From NCBI GenBank assembly GCA_044507625.1, contig JBIQJE010000004.1, positions 62,001-126,000 on the forward strand: a stretch of 64,000 nucleotides of DNA. The letters run 5' to 3'. Source of the stretch: Hyphomicrobium_A sp044507625. Its GTDB lineage: Bacteria; Pseudomonadota; Alphaproteobacteria; Rhizobiales; Hyphomicrobiaceae. Position numbers and translations under genes: made by a program. Below, one piece after another: positions 1 through 7,568 of this stretch (position 1 is its first letter; every line of letters begins with the position of its first letter). Under the pieces are notes generated by a model. That model was not told where the DNA came from. It saw nothing but the letters and a program-made list of their open reading frames with translations, and searched no databases.

Positions 1-348
1 AATCCGCTCATCGTCGAAGGGCAGGTGCATGGCGGCCTGGCGCAGGGTATCGGCCAGGCGCTGCTGGAGCACTGCATCTACGATCCCGACAGCGGGCAGC
101 TCCTGACGGCGAGCTTCATGGATTACTGCATGCCGCGTGCTGACGATTTTCCGCAGTTCCGCATCGAGCTGATCGAAACGCCATGTCCGCACAATCCGCT
201 TGGCGTCAAGGGCTGCGGAGAAGCTGGGACCGTCGCATCGCCGCCTGCGGTCATGAACGCGGTCATCGACGCGATCGGATGCGATCTCGATATGCCGGCG
301 ACACCGGCCAGGGTTTGGGGAGCTATCAGGCGTAAGTTGGGGGAATAG
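1..348 (+). CDS. Molybdenum hydroxylase large subunit (xanthine dehydrogenase/CoxL family), C-terminal part
   Basis: The reading frame is open from base 1, so the gene starts before the window and only about 115 C-terminal residues are visible. They carry the hallmarks of the molybdopterin-binding subunit of the xanthine dehydrogenase/aldehyde oxidase/CO dehydrogenase family: a GQ.HGG..QGIGQAL stretch that lines the cofactor pocket, and GVKGCGEAGT, whose glutamate is the catalytic base in this family. Such enzymes hydroxylate heterocycles, aldehydes or CO, with FAD and 2Fe-2S partners that are not in the window. The substrate cannot be told. The stop lies 1 bp before the channel gene, and a coxG-type gene 1.2 kb downstream supports the family call. 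Confidence 0.9.
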   Translation, partial: NPLIVEGQVHGGLAQGIGQALLEHCIYDPDSGQLLTASFMDYCMPRADDFPQFRIELIETPCPHNPLGVKGCGEAGTVASPPAVMNAVIDAIGCDLDMPATPARVWGAIRRKLGE

Positions 349-349
349 G

Positions 350-1066
350 ATGATGAACGTGTTTCTGGCCGAGATGATCGGCTCAATGTTTCTTCTGGTG
401 TTCGGCTTCGCGGCGATCGCCTCGGACTACTTGAACAAATCGCATGGCAACGGCGGCGGCTGGTTGATGCAGGCCCTGTCGTGGGGCATCGGCCTCAGCC
501 TCGGCCTTTTTGCTGCGACCACCATCGGCTCGCAAGGGCATGTCAACCCGGCGGTCACACTCGCCTTCGTCACCGCGGGAATTCTGCCGGCTACCGAAGC
601 GGGGCCGTATCTCGCCGGCCAGGTCACGGGCGGCATGTTTGCGGGCCTCATCGTGTGGCTGCTGTACTTGCCGCACTGGGCGGCCACCGAGGACAAGGAC
701 GCCAAGCTCGCTTGCTTCGCCATGTCGCCGGGTATTCGCAACATCCCGGCCAACTTCGTCGCGGAATTCCTGTCGTTCTTCATCTTCGCATTCGGGATCT
801 TCCTCATCAGCAAGGTCGTGTTCCCGGTTTCCGTCATTGCCGGCACCTTCGCTACGGGGTTGTGGCTGAGCGCGGCCATCATGGCCACCGGTGGGCAAAC
901 GGGCTGCGGTTACGCCATCGATCTTGGAACACGCATCGCCCACCAGATGCTGCCGATCGCGGGCAAGCGCGACAGCGACTGGGGTTATGCCTGGGTGAAC
1001 CTGCTCGCACCGGGTCTAGCTGCCATCGCCGCGGCGTTCGCCGCAACGCATCTCGGCCTCGTTTGA
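350..1066 (+). CDS. Aquaporin/glycerol facilitator (MIP family) lacking the second NPA box
   Basis: The 238-residue membrane protein aligns along its length with GlpF-type aquaglyceroporins: an HVNPAVT box in the first half, the LPHWAATED...KLACFA loop, the IRNIPANF segment, and the C-terminal GKRDSDWGYAWV segment. In the second half, where family members read GYAI-NPAR-DLGPR, this protein reads GYAI-DLGTR (junction between bases 919 and 920, residues 190/191). Four residues, the whole second NPA motif plus the selectivity-filter arginine, are missing in frame. In known aquaporins both are needed for the pore constriction, so the channel is either inactive or differently selective. It starts 1 bp after the molybdenum hydroxylase stop, so it is translated with that catabolic cluster. 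Confidence 0.85.
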   Translation: MMNVFLAEMIGSMFLLVFGFAAIASDYLNKSHGNGGGWLMQALSWGIGLSLGLFAATTIGSQGHVNPAVTLAFVTAGILPATEAGPYLAGQVTGGMFAGLIVWLLYLPHWAATEDKDAKLACFAMSPGIRNIPANFVAEFLSFFIFAFGIFLISKVVFPVSVIAGTFATGLWLSAAIMATGGQTGCGYAIDLGTRIAHQMLPIAGKRDSDWGYAWVNLLAPGLAAIAAAFAATHLGLV

Positions 1067-1112
1067 CGCCGATCCGCCAGTAACAAGGAACAGGACAAGG
1101 GAGGGTTCACTC

Positions 1113-1520
1113 ATGCCACGTAAGACGCTTCAGCCCAAAGGGCTCTTCAACAGCAGGCCGTGGGGGTTTTCACAGGTCGTCATGTCACCGCCGGGCACCA
1201 TCGTGCACATCGCCGGGCAGGTGCCGTGGGACGAGAGCCAGACCTGCAACGCCGAGGGCCGCGAGGCGCAGTTCCGGCAGGCACTGAAGCAGGTATTCGT
1301 TGCGCTCGAAGCCGCTGGCGGCACGCCGGACGATATACAAGTCCTGCGCTTCTTTATCCCGAACTTCCAATCGGGACCGGAGGCCGACATGATTGCGCGT
1401 GTGCTCGTCGACACTTTCGGTGACGAGAATCCGCCCGCTTCCTCGTGGATCGGTGTGCAAGCGCTGGCGCAGCCGGAATATCTCATAGAGGTCGAAGCCA
1501 TGGCGATCGTCCCGACATGA
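1113..1520 (+). CDS. Rid family (YjgF/YER057c/UK114) protein
   Basis: At 135 residues it has the length and fold signature of the Rid/YjgF family of small trimeric proteins. RidA itself hydrolyses reactive enamine/imine intermediates. The C-terminal part (PPASSWIGVQALAQPEYLIEVEA) is the typical strand-helix-strand ending. The position usually occupied by the catalytic arginine of true RidA (P-A-R-T) is P-A-S-S here, so it is better placed in one of the diverged Rid subfamilies often found in catabolic operons; deaminase activity should not be assumed. It lies 46 bp after the channel gene and 54 bp before coxG, with an AAGGGAGG ribosome-binding site in front of the ATG. Confidence 0.85.
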   Translation: MPRKTLQPKGLFNSRPWGFSQVVMSPPGTIVHIAGQVPWDESQTCNAEGREAQFRQALKQVFVALEAAGGTPDDIQVLRFFIPNFQSGPEADMIARVLVDTFGDENPPASSWIGVQALAQPEYLIEVEAMAIVPT

Positions 1521-1574
1521 TCGCCGGTTGCTCGCGCGCAATCCTGGTCGCGAATTGAATAAGGACAAGACGAG

Positions 1575-2168
1575 ATGGATATGTCGGGCCGGCAGGTGAT
1601 CGCGGCGTCCCGCACGGACGTATGGGCCGCGCTGAACGACCCAAGCGTGTTGGAGAACTGCATCGAGGGCTGCGAAGGTCTCTGCGAAATCGAACCAGGA
1701 CTTTTCGAAGGGACCGTCGCAACCGTGATCGGGCCGGTTAAGGCGCGCTTCGCCGGCTGCGTCTCGCTCACCGACATCGTGCCGCTCCAAAGCTACACGA
1801 TCAGCGGCGAGGGAAAAGGCGGCGCGGCGGGTTTCGTGAAAGGCCAGGCGCGTATCGTTCTTGCCGATCACGCGGATGGAACGGCGCTCGACTATACGGT
1901 CAAGGCGAACGTCGGCGGAAAGCTGGCGCAACTCGGCTCGCGTCTCGTCGACAGTTTCGCGCACAAACACGCGCAGACGTTCTTCGAGCGATTGAAGACA
2001 CGATTGGAAGGCGCTTGCGATGCTCCGGCCGGGGGCGATGCGGCTTATCCTCTGACCGAGACGGCCTCGACAAAGGCGCAGACCGGCAGCAACGACAAGT
2101 TCTGGCTGTTGCTCGCGGCTGCTGCCGCCGCCGTTGCCGCGGTTGCCGGATACCTGCTCGTCGGCTGA
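1575..2168 (+). CDS. coxG: CoxG-like SRPBCC protein, membrane-anchored
   Basis: The 197-residue protein has an SRPBCC/START-like domain over about residues 1-150 (R.VIAAS..DVW.ALNDP..LE.CI.G, a GPV.A.F.G motif, and a GG...QLGSRL helix) as in CoxG, followed by a linker and one C-terminal transmembrane helix (about residues 175-195, Ala/Val rich). In Oligotropha CoxG anchors CO dehydrogenase to the membrane, and relatives accompany other molybdenum hydroxylases. Here it probably serves the truncated large subunit at the start of the window; no cox accessory genes such as coxDEF are seen, so CO oxidation is not implied. Confidence 0.88.
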   Translation: MDMSGRQVIAASRTDVWAALNDPSVLENCIEGCEGLCEIEPGLFEGTVATVIGPVKARFAGCVSLTDIVPLQSYTISGEGKGGAAGFVKGQARIVLADHADGTALDYTVKANVGGKLAQLGSRLVDSFAHKHAQTFFERLKTRLEGACDAPAGGDAAYPLTETASTKAQTGSNDKFWLLLAAAAAAVAAVAGYLLVG

Positions 2169-2208
2169 GCCGTCGCCGAACGATACCTCAAGCGTCCGCG
2201 AGGGGCTC

Positions 2209-3429
2209 ATGACCGATCTCCGTCCTCTGGCTGTTTCCGAGCAGCCTCCACGGCAGTCATTCGAATGGACCGATCCGCTTCTCCTCAGGGAGCAGCTCAC
2301 TGCCGGCGAATGCGCAATGCAGGAAGCCGCCCATGCTTTTGCGCAATCGCGCTTGCTGGGGCGCATCGTTGGCGACGCGCGCGATGAGCGCTTCGACCGG
2401 CGCATCATGGTCGAGATGGGGGAGCTGGGTTTCCTCGGCTCCACGGTCGACTACCCAGGCCGCGCCACGGCGTGCGGCAGCTATGTCGAGTACGGCCTGA
2501 TCGCGCGCGAGCTGGAGCGTGTCGATTCGGCCTATCGAACCGTGGTGAGCGTGCAGTCGTCGCTGGTCATGTATCCCATCGCTGCATTCGGATCCGACGA
2601 GCAGCGCGCGCGTTACCTGCCGCGTCTAGCCAGCGGCGAATGGATCGGCGGCTTTGGCTTGACTGAGCCGGGATCGGGCTCCGACCCGGCCAGTCTGGAG
2701 ACGCGCGCCCGGGCTGTGGAGGGCGGCTACATCCTCTCGGGCGCCAAGGCGTGGATCACCAATGCACCCATCGCCGATGTTCTGATCGTCTGGGCAAAAT
2801 GCGACGACGAGGTGATCCGCGGATTCATCATTGAACGCGGCGCTGAAGGGCTGGAAACGCCCAGGGTCGACGGCAAGCTATCGCTCCGCGCCTGTCCCAC
2901 GGGGCAGATCGTCATGCGTGACGTGTTTGTGCCGCGCGCACACATGCTTCCCGGCGTGGAAGGGCTCAAAGGGCCATTCTCGTGTCTCAATCGCGCGCGG
3001 TTCGGAATCGCATGGGGCGCGCTTGGTGCCGCCGAGGACTGCTGGATGCGCGCGCGCAGCTATACGCTCGAACGCAAGCAGTTCGGGCGCCCGCTGGCCG
3101 CCAATCAGCTCGTGCAGGCTAAGCTATGTGATATGCAGACCGAGATCGCCATCGGACTGGCGGCGTGCTTGCGCGTCGGGCGGCTGTTCGATCTGAAAAA
3201 CCAGGTGCCGGAGATGATCTCGCTCATCAAGCGGAACAGTTGTGCGAAAGCGCTGCAGATCGCCCGTACCGCCCGCGAAATGCTCGGGGCCAATGGCGTG
3301 AGCGATGAATTTCATGTGATGCGACACATGCTGAATCTCGAGGCGGTATCGACGTACGAGGGTACTCACGACATCCACAGTCTCATACTTGGCCGCGCGA
3401 TCACCGGCCTGCAGGCGTTCTCGCAATGA
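2209..3429 (+). CDS. gcdH: Glutaryl-CoA dehydrogenase
   Basis: This 406-residue acyl-CoA dehydrogenase would oxidise and decarboxylate glutaryl-CoA to crotonyl-CoA, passing electrons to ETF. It has the FAD-contacting GGFGLTEPGSGSDP loop and ARFGIAWGALGAAEDCW, and the C-terminal signature TYEGTHDIHSLILGRAITG, in which Glu384 is the catalytic base. The strong match to the glutaryl-CoA subgroup sets it apart from other acyl-CoA dehydrogenases. The frame is open further upstream (to 2134), but the ATG at 2209 is preferred because it follows the coxG stop by 40 bp and begins a normal-length protein. Its stop overlaps the CoA-transferase start. Confidence 0.93.
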   Translation: MTDLRPLAVSEQPPRQSFEWTDPLLLREQLTAGECAMQEAAHAFAQSRLLGRIVGDARDERFDRRIMVEMGELGFLGSTVDYPGRATACGSYVEYGLIARELERVDSAYRTVVSVQSSLVMYPIAAFGSDEQRARYLPRLASGEWIGGFGLTEPGSGSDPASLETRARAVEGGYILSGAKAWITNAPIADVLIVWAKCDDEVIRGFIIERGAEGLETPRVDGKLSLRACPTGQIVMRDVFVPRAHMLPGVEGLKGPFSCLNRARFGIAWGALGAAEDCWMRARSYTLERKQFGRPLAANQLVQAKLCDMQTEIAIGLAACLRVGRLFDLKNQVPEMISLIKRNSCAKALQIARTAREMLGANGVSDEFHVMRHMLNLEAVSTYEGTHDIHSLILGRAITGLQAFSQ

Positions 3430-4640
3430 CGCAGCGGGATGATCGGCCACTGGCCGGGTTGCGTGTGCTGGATCTGTCGCGCGTCCTCGCTGGCCCCTGG
3501 GCGAGTCAGATGCTTGGTGACCTCGGGGCGGAAGTCATCAAGATCGAGAAGCCGGGTATCGGCGACGACACGCGCACGTGGGGACCTCCGTGGTTCGAAG
3601 CAGAGGAGCGGCGCGAGAGCGCGTACTTCCTCTCGACAAACCGCAACAAGAAATCGGTTGCTATCGACATCGCCAAAGCTGAGGGTCAGACGATCGTGCA
3701 GCGGCTCGCGGCGCGCAGCGACATCCTGATCGAGAATTTCAAGGTCGGTGGCCTGGCAAAATACCGGCTGGACTATCCAACGCTGAAATCGCTGAACCGG
3801 AGACTGATCTATTGTTCGATCACCGGTTTCGGCCAGTACGGTCCGAGCGCCGACAAGGCCGGCTATGACTTCATGATCCAGGGCATCTCCGGGATCATGT
3901 CGATCACCGGGCATCCGCCGCAGCACTACGCGGGCGAGCCGCAGAAGATCGGCGTCGCCCTCGTCGACGTCCTGACGGGGCTTTATGCCGTCAATGGCAT
4001 TCTGGCGGCCGTGCACCAGCTTCAGGTCACCGGCGAAGGCCGGCATATCGATCTGGCGCTGTTCGATACCGCGGTCGCTTGTCTCGCGAACCAGGCGCTG
4101 AACTATCTGGTGTCCGGGGTGTCGCCGAAGCGAATGGGCAATGCGCATCCCAATATCGTGCCCTATCAGGCGTTCGCGACCGCTGATGGGCATATCATCC
4201 TGGCGGTGGGCAACGATGCGCAATTTGCCCGCTTCTGCGCAGCCTCCGGCCTCGATGCGCTCGCGAGCGATCCGCGCTTTGCTACGAACGCGGGACGCGT
4301 TGAAAACCGCGCGGCGCTCATTCCGCACATAGCTGCCGCGCTGGCGGGCAGGACAACCGTCGAATGGATGAGCACGCTCGAAGCGCTGGGAGTCCCGTGC
4401 GGGCCGATAAACTCCATCGCGCAGGCGTTGAACGATCCGCAGGCGCTGGCTCGCGGGATCACGATGGAGATCGCACATCCTGACGGCTATGTGGTGCCGA
4501 GCGTCCGCAATCCGCTGCAGTTCGTTGGTGCTGAGACAACCCGGCACGTTTCGCCACCGGCCTTGGGCGAGCATACGCACGCGGTTCTGCGGGACGTGCT
4601 CGGCATGTCGGACGAGGAAATCCGCGCCGTCACGGCTTAG
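3426..4640 (+). CDS. CaiB/BaiF (family III) CoA-transferase, probably glutarate CoA-transferase
   Basis: A 404-residue family III CoA-transferase. The N-terminal GLRVLDLSRVLAGPW...LGDLGAEVIKIE block and the Asp148 motif (KAGYDFMIQ) that carries the acyl-aspartyl intermediate are both present. The start codon overlaps the gcdH stop (ATGA), so the two are translationally coupled. In bacteria and mammals a class III transferase (SUGCT type) activates glutarate with succinyl-CoA to make the substrate of GcdH. That pairing is the basis for the proposed substrate, which the sequence alone does not prove. Confidence 0.9.
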   Translation: MTQRDDRPLAGLRVLDLSRVLAGPWASQMLGDLGAEVIKIEKPGIGDDTRTWGPPWFEAEERRESAYFLSTNRNKKSVAIDIAKAEGQTIVQRLAARSDILIENFKVGGLAKYRLDYPTLKSLNRRLIYCSITGFGQYGPSADKAGYDFMIQGISGIMSITGHPPQHYAGEPQKIGVALVDVLTGLYAVNGILAAVHQLQVTGEGRHIDLALFDTAVACLANQALNYLVSGVSPKRMGNAHPNIVPYQAFATADGHIILAVGNDAQFARFCAASGLDALASDPRFATNAGRVENRAALIPHIAAALAGRTTVEWMSTLEALGVPCGPINSIAQALNDPQALARGITMEIAHPDGYVVPSVRNPLQFVGAETTRHVSPPALGEHTHAVLRDVLGMSDEEIRAVTA

Positions 4641-4719
4641 GCGTACGCGCCGCGAGCGAGATCGAGATCATGGCGCCGCCGGATGGCGATAGAAGGCAGT
4701 TATCACGTCGCGAGCGCTG

Positions 4720-5931
4720 TTGCCGGCGCGCCATCAACTCAAGAGCGTCGAGGATCGCGAGGACGCCGCTCGGACGCTGTGGCTCAAGGCAGCTGACCGC
4801 CGCCTAACGGCTGGGGCGCGGGTGGTGGAGCGCCTAGCCGGACGGCTGCCCGCTGGCAGTCCAGGGGTGAGAACGGCTGTAAAATCAGGCCTTTCCGTTG
4901 AAAGTCGAAGCGCGGAATTGTATAATCCACCTGTTAAACCGCAGCGGCCATTTGTGGCCGATTACCCGGCTGCAAAGTGGCCAGATGGAGTTCCGGCAGA
5001 TGCCTCAGGACGACTCAAGCTGGACATGGACGGAAGACCGCTCACCGGAAGATATGTCGTGGGAAGAGCGGACGTGGGCGGAAGCGAAGTGGCGCTACCG
5101 CGTGAAGCACTTAACGAGATCGCAACGGCGGGAACGGGCCGCCCTATACTGGTGGTCCCTCAATCCAAGCTCGGAAACAGTGTCGGCGACGTCAGGGTCA
5201 ACCGGTACTCCCGTATGCCGGAGCTGGCTCGCGTTTCTGAAGGGCTCACCCCTCCTCAACTCGAGAAAGTAACCGGCCGCGTCATCGACCAGGTGGCCGG
5301 TGAAATCCCCGGAAAGTGGCCAGATGGAGTTCCGACGTATGACTCAGGACGACTCAAGCTGGACATGGACGGAAGACCGTTTACCGCAAGACATGTCGTG
5401 GGAAGAGCGGAAGTTGGCGCAAGCGACGTGGCGCTACCGCGTGAAGCACTTAACGAGATCGCAACGGCGGGAACGGGCAGCCCTATACTGGCGGTCCCGC
5501 AATCTGAATTGGGACGAGACGTGGGCAGTGTCACCGTCGCCCGATTCACGCGCCGGCCAACCATGGCTCGCGTTTCTGAAAAACTCTCCCCTCCTCAACT
5601 CGAGAAAGTAGCCGGCCACGAAATCGGCCACGTCATCGACCAGGTGGCCGGTGAAATCCCCGTCACCGGCCTCAACGCAGAGCTTCGTCAGCTTTACAAT
5701 ACGCTCCAGAGCGGCACGGAACGCACACGCAATCTCGTCGAGCCAAAGCACTGGGGCTACAAAGGCGACGAGATCCCGCGCGAATACATGGCCGAAGCCA
5801 TTCGCGCCTACGTGACCGATCCCAACTCCATCAAGACGGTCGCCGCTCGCATCGGCGACGCCGCGCCACCGACCCACGGGGATCGTCGCCGGGCCTCGCC
5901 GTCATCGCGGTTTCTGAATGCCGAGCGGTGA
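4720..5931 (+). CDS. Orphan protein with internal tandem duplication and a HEIGH metallopeptidase-like motif
   Basis: I do not recognise a named family. The frame (TTG start assumed; no convincing ribosome-binding site) gives 403 residues. Two near-identical units of about 113 residues follow each other, each opening with KWPDGVP..., and a C-terminal unit has HEIGH (HExxH) followed about 55 residues later by YMAEAIRAY, a possible third zinc ligand, as in gluzincin-type domains seen in polyvalent or toxin proteins. The first unit lost the HEIGH box. The N-terminus (about 85 residues) is unlike anything I know. The last 30 bp overlap the convergent ABC ATPase gene. It could be an eroded fragment of a larger mobile-element or effector protein. 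Confidence 0.55.
   Translation: MPARHQLKSVEDREDAARTLWLKAADRRLTAGARVVERLAGRLPAGSPGVRTAVKSGLSVESRSAELYNPPVKPQRPFVADYPAAKWPDGVPADASGRLKLDMDGRPLTGRYVVGRADVGGSEVALPREALNEIATAGTGRPILVVPQSKLGNSVGDVRVNRYSRMPELARVSEGLTPPQLEKVTGRVIDQVAGEIPGKWPDGVPTYDSGRLKLDMDGRPFTARHVVGRAEVGASDVALPREALNEIATAGTGSPILAVPQSELGRDVGSVTVARFTRRPTMARVSEKLSPPQLEKVAGHEIGHVIDQVAGEIPVTGLNAELRQLYNTLQSGTERTRNLVEPKHWGYKGDEIPREYMAEAIRAYVTDPNSIKTVAARIGDAAPPTHGDRRRASPSSRFLNAER
4974..5661 (+). repeat. 339-bp tandem duplication inside a coding region
   Basis: Bases 4974-5310 and 5313-5661 are diverged copies of the same segment. Both begin AAAGTGGCCAGATGGAGTTC and both end GAGAAAGTA..CCGGCC(...)GTCATCGACCAGGTGG. The offset is 339 bp (113 codons), so the frame is kept. 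Copy 2 has 12 extra bases that encode part of the HEIGH motif; in copy 1 they appear to have been lost between two short GGCCRCG repeats. Confidence 0.9.
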
Positions 5932-6738
5932 AAGCCGCGGCAAACCTTCGCTGCGTGTGTGCAATAGTGACAGGCACCGGTGTTTCAGTGCACCGAATTC
6001 CGAGCTCACCGAAATCTCGGCATCGCGCGGCCGGGTAAAGGGTACCTTGATTTCCTCGATGATGCGCCCGGGCCGATGGCTCATGACCAGCACGCGGTCG
6101 GCGAGAAACAACGCTTCGTCGATGTCATGGGTGACGAAGACGATGGTTGTGCGCACCTTCGACCAGATGTCGAGCAGCAGCTCCTGCATGTGCATGCGAG
6201 TCAGGGCATCCAGCGCGCCGAACGGCTCGTCCATCAGCAAAAGGCGCGGGCGATTGACGAGCACGCGCGCAATCTCCACGCGCTGCTGCATGCCGCCCGA
6301 AAGCTGCTTCGGATAGCGCTGGGCGAAATCCTGCAACCCCACAAGTTGCAGGATTTCCTCGGCCTCTTTGCGGCGCTGCCTGCGGCCGATGCCGCGCATC
6401 TTCGGCCCGAACGCGACGTTGTCGATCACGCGCTTCCAGGGGAACAGCGTGTGCTGCTGGAAGACGATACCGCGGTCGGGATGCGGAGAGGCAACGGGTG
6501 TGCCGTCCACCTTGAGATCGCCGCGGGCGATTTTGATATGTCCGGCAAGCGCGCCGAGCAGCGTGGACTTGCCGCATCCGGAAGGGCCGATGAGACAGAC
6601 GAGTTCGCCGGGTGCGATGGTCAACGTGACGTCGCTGATCGCCTCGAAGGATTTGTCGGCGGGCCCAAGTGTAATGGCGACGTTTTGCGCCTCGATGCGC
6701 CCGGCGTCGGAGAACGCCAGTCTCTCGCGTCCGCTCAT
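5902..6738 (-). CDS. ABC transporter ATPase, sulfonate/taurine/nitrate (SsuB/TauB) type
   Basis: The 278-residue ATPase has Walker A GPSGCGKST, a FQQHTLFPW Q-loop typical of the SsuB/TauB/NrtD group, signature LSGGMQQRVEIAR, Walker B RLLLMDEPFGALD and the H-loop THDIDEAL. It would drive import of an organosulfonate or related anion with the permease and binding protein upstream on the same strand. The start (ATG at 6738) overlaps the permease stop by 4 bp. A longer open frame runs to 7179 but lies over the permease gene and is not used. The 3' end overlaps the convergent orphan gene by 30 bp. Confidence 0.93.
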   Translation of the reverse strand: MSGRERLAFSDAGRIEAQNVAITLGPADKSFEAISDVTLTIAPGELVCLIGPSGCGKSTLLGALAGHIKIARGDLKVDGTPVASPHPDRGIVFQQHTLFPWKRVIDNVAFGPKMRGIGRRQRRKEAEEILQLVGLQDFAQRYPKQLSGGMQQRVEIARVLVNRPRLLLMDEPFGALDALTRMHMQELLLDIWSKVRTTIVFVTHDIDEALFLADRVLVMSHRPGRIIEEIKVPFTRPRDAEISVSSEFGALKHRCLSLLHTRSEGLPRLSPLGIQKPR

Positions 6739-7568
6739 CGGCCGTCCTCGTCGTGCCATGGGGTAAGCAGGCGGCCGATCTCGCGCAGCAGGAAGCTCGA
6801 GCCCAGGCCGAGTACGCCGATGGCGATCATGCCGACGATGATGTCCGGGTAGCGCTGGATGATGTAGGATTCCCACGTGTGATAGCCGATGCCAAACTGG
6901 CCGGAGATCATCTCGGCGGTGACGAGGCAGAACCACGACGTGCCCATGCCGATGGCAAGGCCGGTCACGATGGCCGGCGCCGCGGCCGGGAGGACCACTT
7001 CGCGCAGAATGGCGAATGGCGTGCCGCCGAGACTGCGTGCCGACGCGATGAGGCGCGGTTCGACGTGTTCGACACCGTGAATGGTGGAGAGCAGGATCGG
7101 AAACAGCGCGCCGATGAACGTTATGTAGATCATCGACCCCTCCGAGGATGGAAACATCAGGACCGCGAGCGGTATCCATGCGACGGCGGGAATCGGCCGC
7201 AGCAATTCGAGCGGCGGCAATAGCAGGTCGCCGATGCGCCGCGATCGCCCGATGGCGAGGCCGAGCACGATGCCGAGCACCGCGGCGATGGAGAAGCCAA
7301 TCAGCACGCGGCGCAGGCTGCTCGTTATGTGGCTGAGCGTCTTCGGTGATTGGGCGAGCTCGACGGCCGCCTGTGCAACTTCACTCGGTGGTGGCACGTT
7401 GGCGAAGGTGATGAAGCCGAAGTCAGCCCGGTACGCCGAAGCCGTCTGCCAGGCAACGAGGCAGACGGCGATCGATGCGGCTCGTAAGATCCACCGGCGC
7501 AGACCGGTATCGGGATTGGCGCGCACGTTGTTGGCCTCAGTTTGCCGCAAGGACGGCAGCGCGCGCAC
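6735..7568 (-). CDS. ABC transporter permease, sulfonate/taurine (SsuC/TauC) type
   Basis: The inner-membrane permease has about six hydrophobic segments and the cytoplasmic EAA-like loop of the binding-protein-dependent family (ARSLGGTPFAILREVVLPAAAPAIVTGL), by which it contacts the ATPase. The ATG at 7568 overlaps the binding-protein gene by 32 bp; a GTG at 7526 (VRANPD...) would remove the overlap and is an equally good start. It ends inside the ATPase start codon, so binding protein, permease and ATPase form one operon on the - strand. Confidence 0.92.
   Translation of the reverse strand: MRALPSLRQTEANNVRANPDTGLRRWILRAASIAVCLVAWQTASAYRADFGFITFANVPPPSEVAQAAVELAQSPKTLSHITSSLRRVLIGFSIAAVLGIVLGLAIGRSRRIGDLLLPPLELLRPIPAVAWIPLAVLMFPSSEGSMIYITFIGALFPILLSTIHGVEHVEPRLIASARSLGGTPFAILREVVLPAAAPAIVTGLAIGMGTSWFCLVTAEMISGQFGIGYHTWESYIIQRYPDIIVGMIAIGVLGLGSSFLLREIGRLLTPWHDEDGR

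Noticed and set aside
1..2168. True CO dehydrogenase operon
   Set aside because: coxG alone is not diagnostic; the visible large-subunit part lacks the cox active-site loop region and no coxDEF genes are present.
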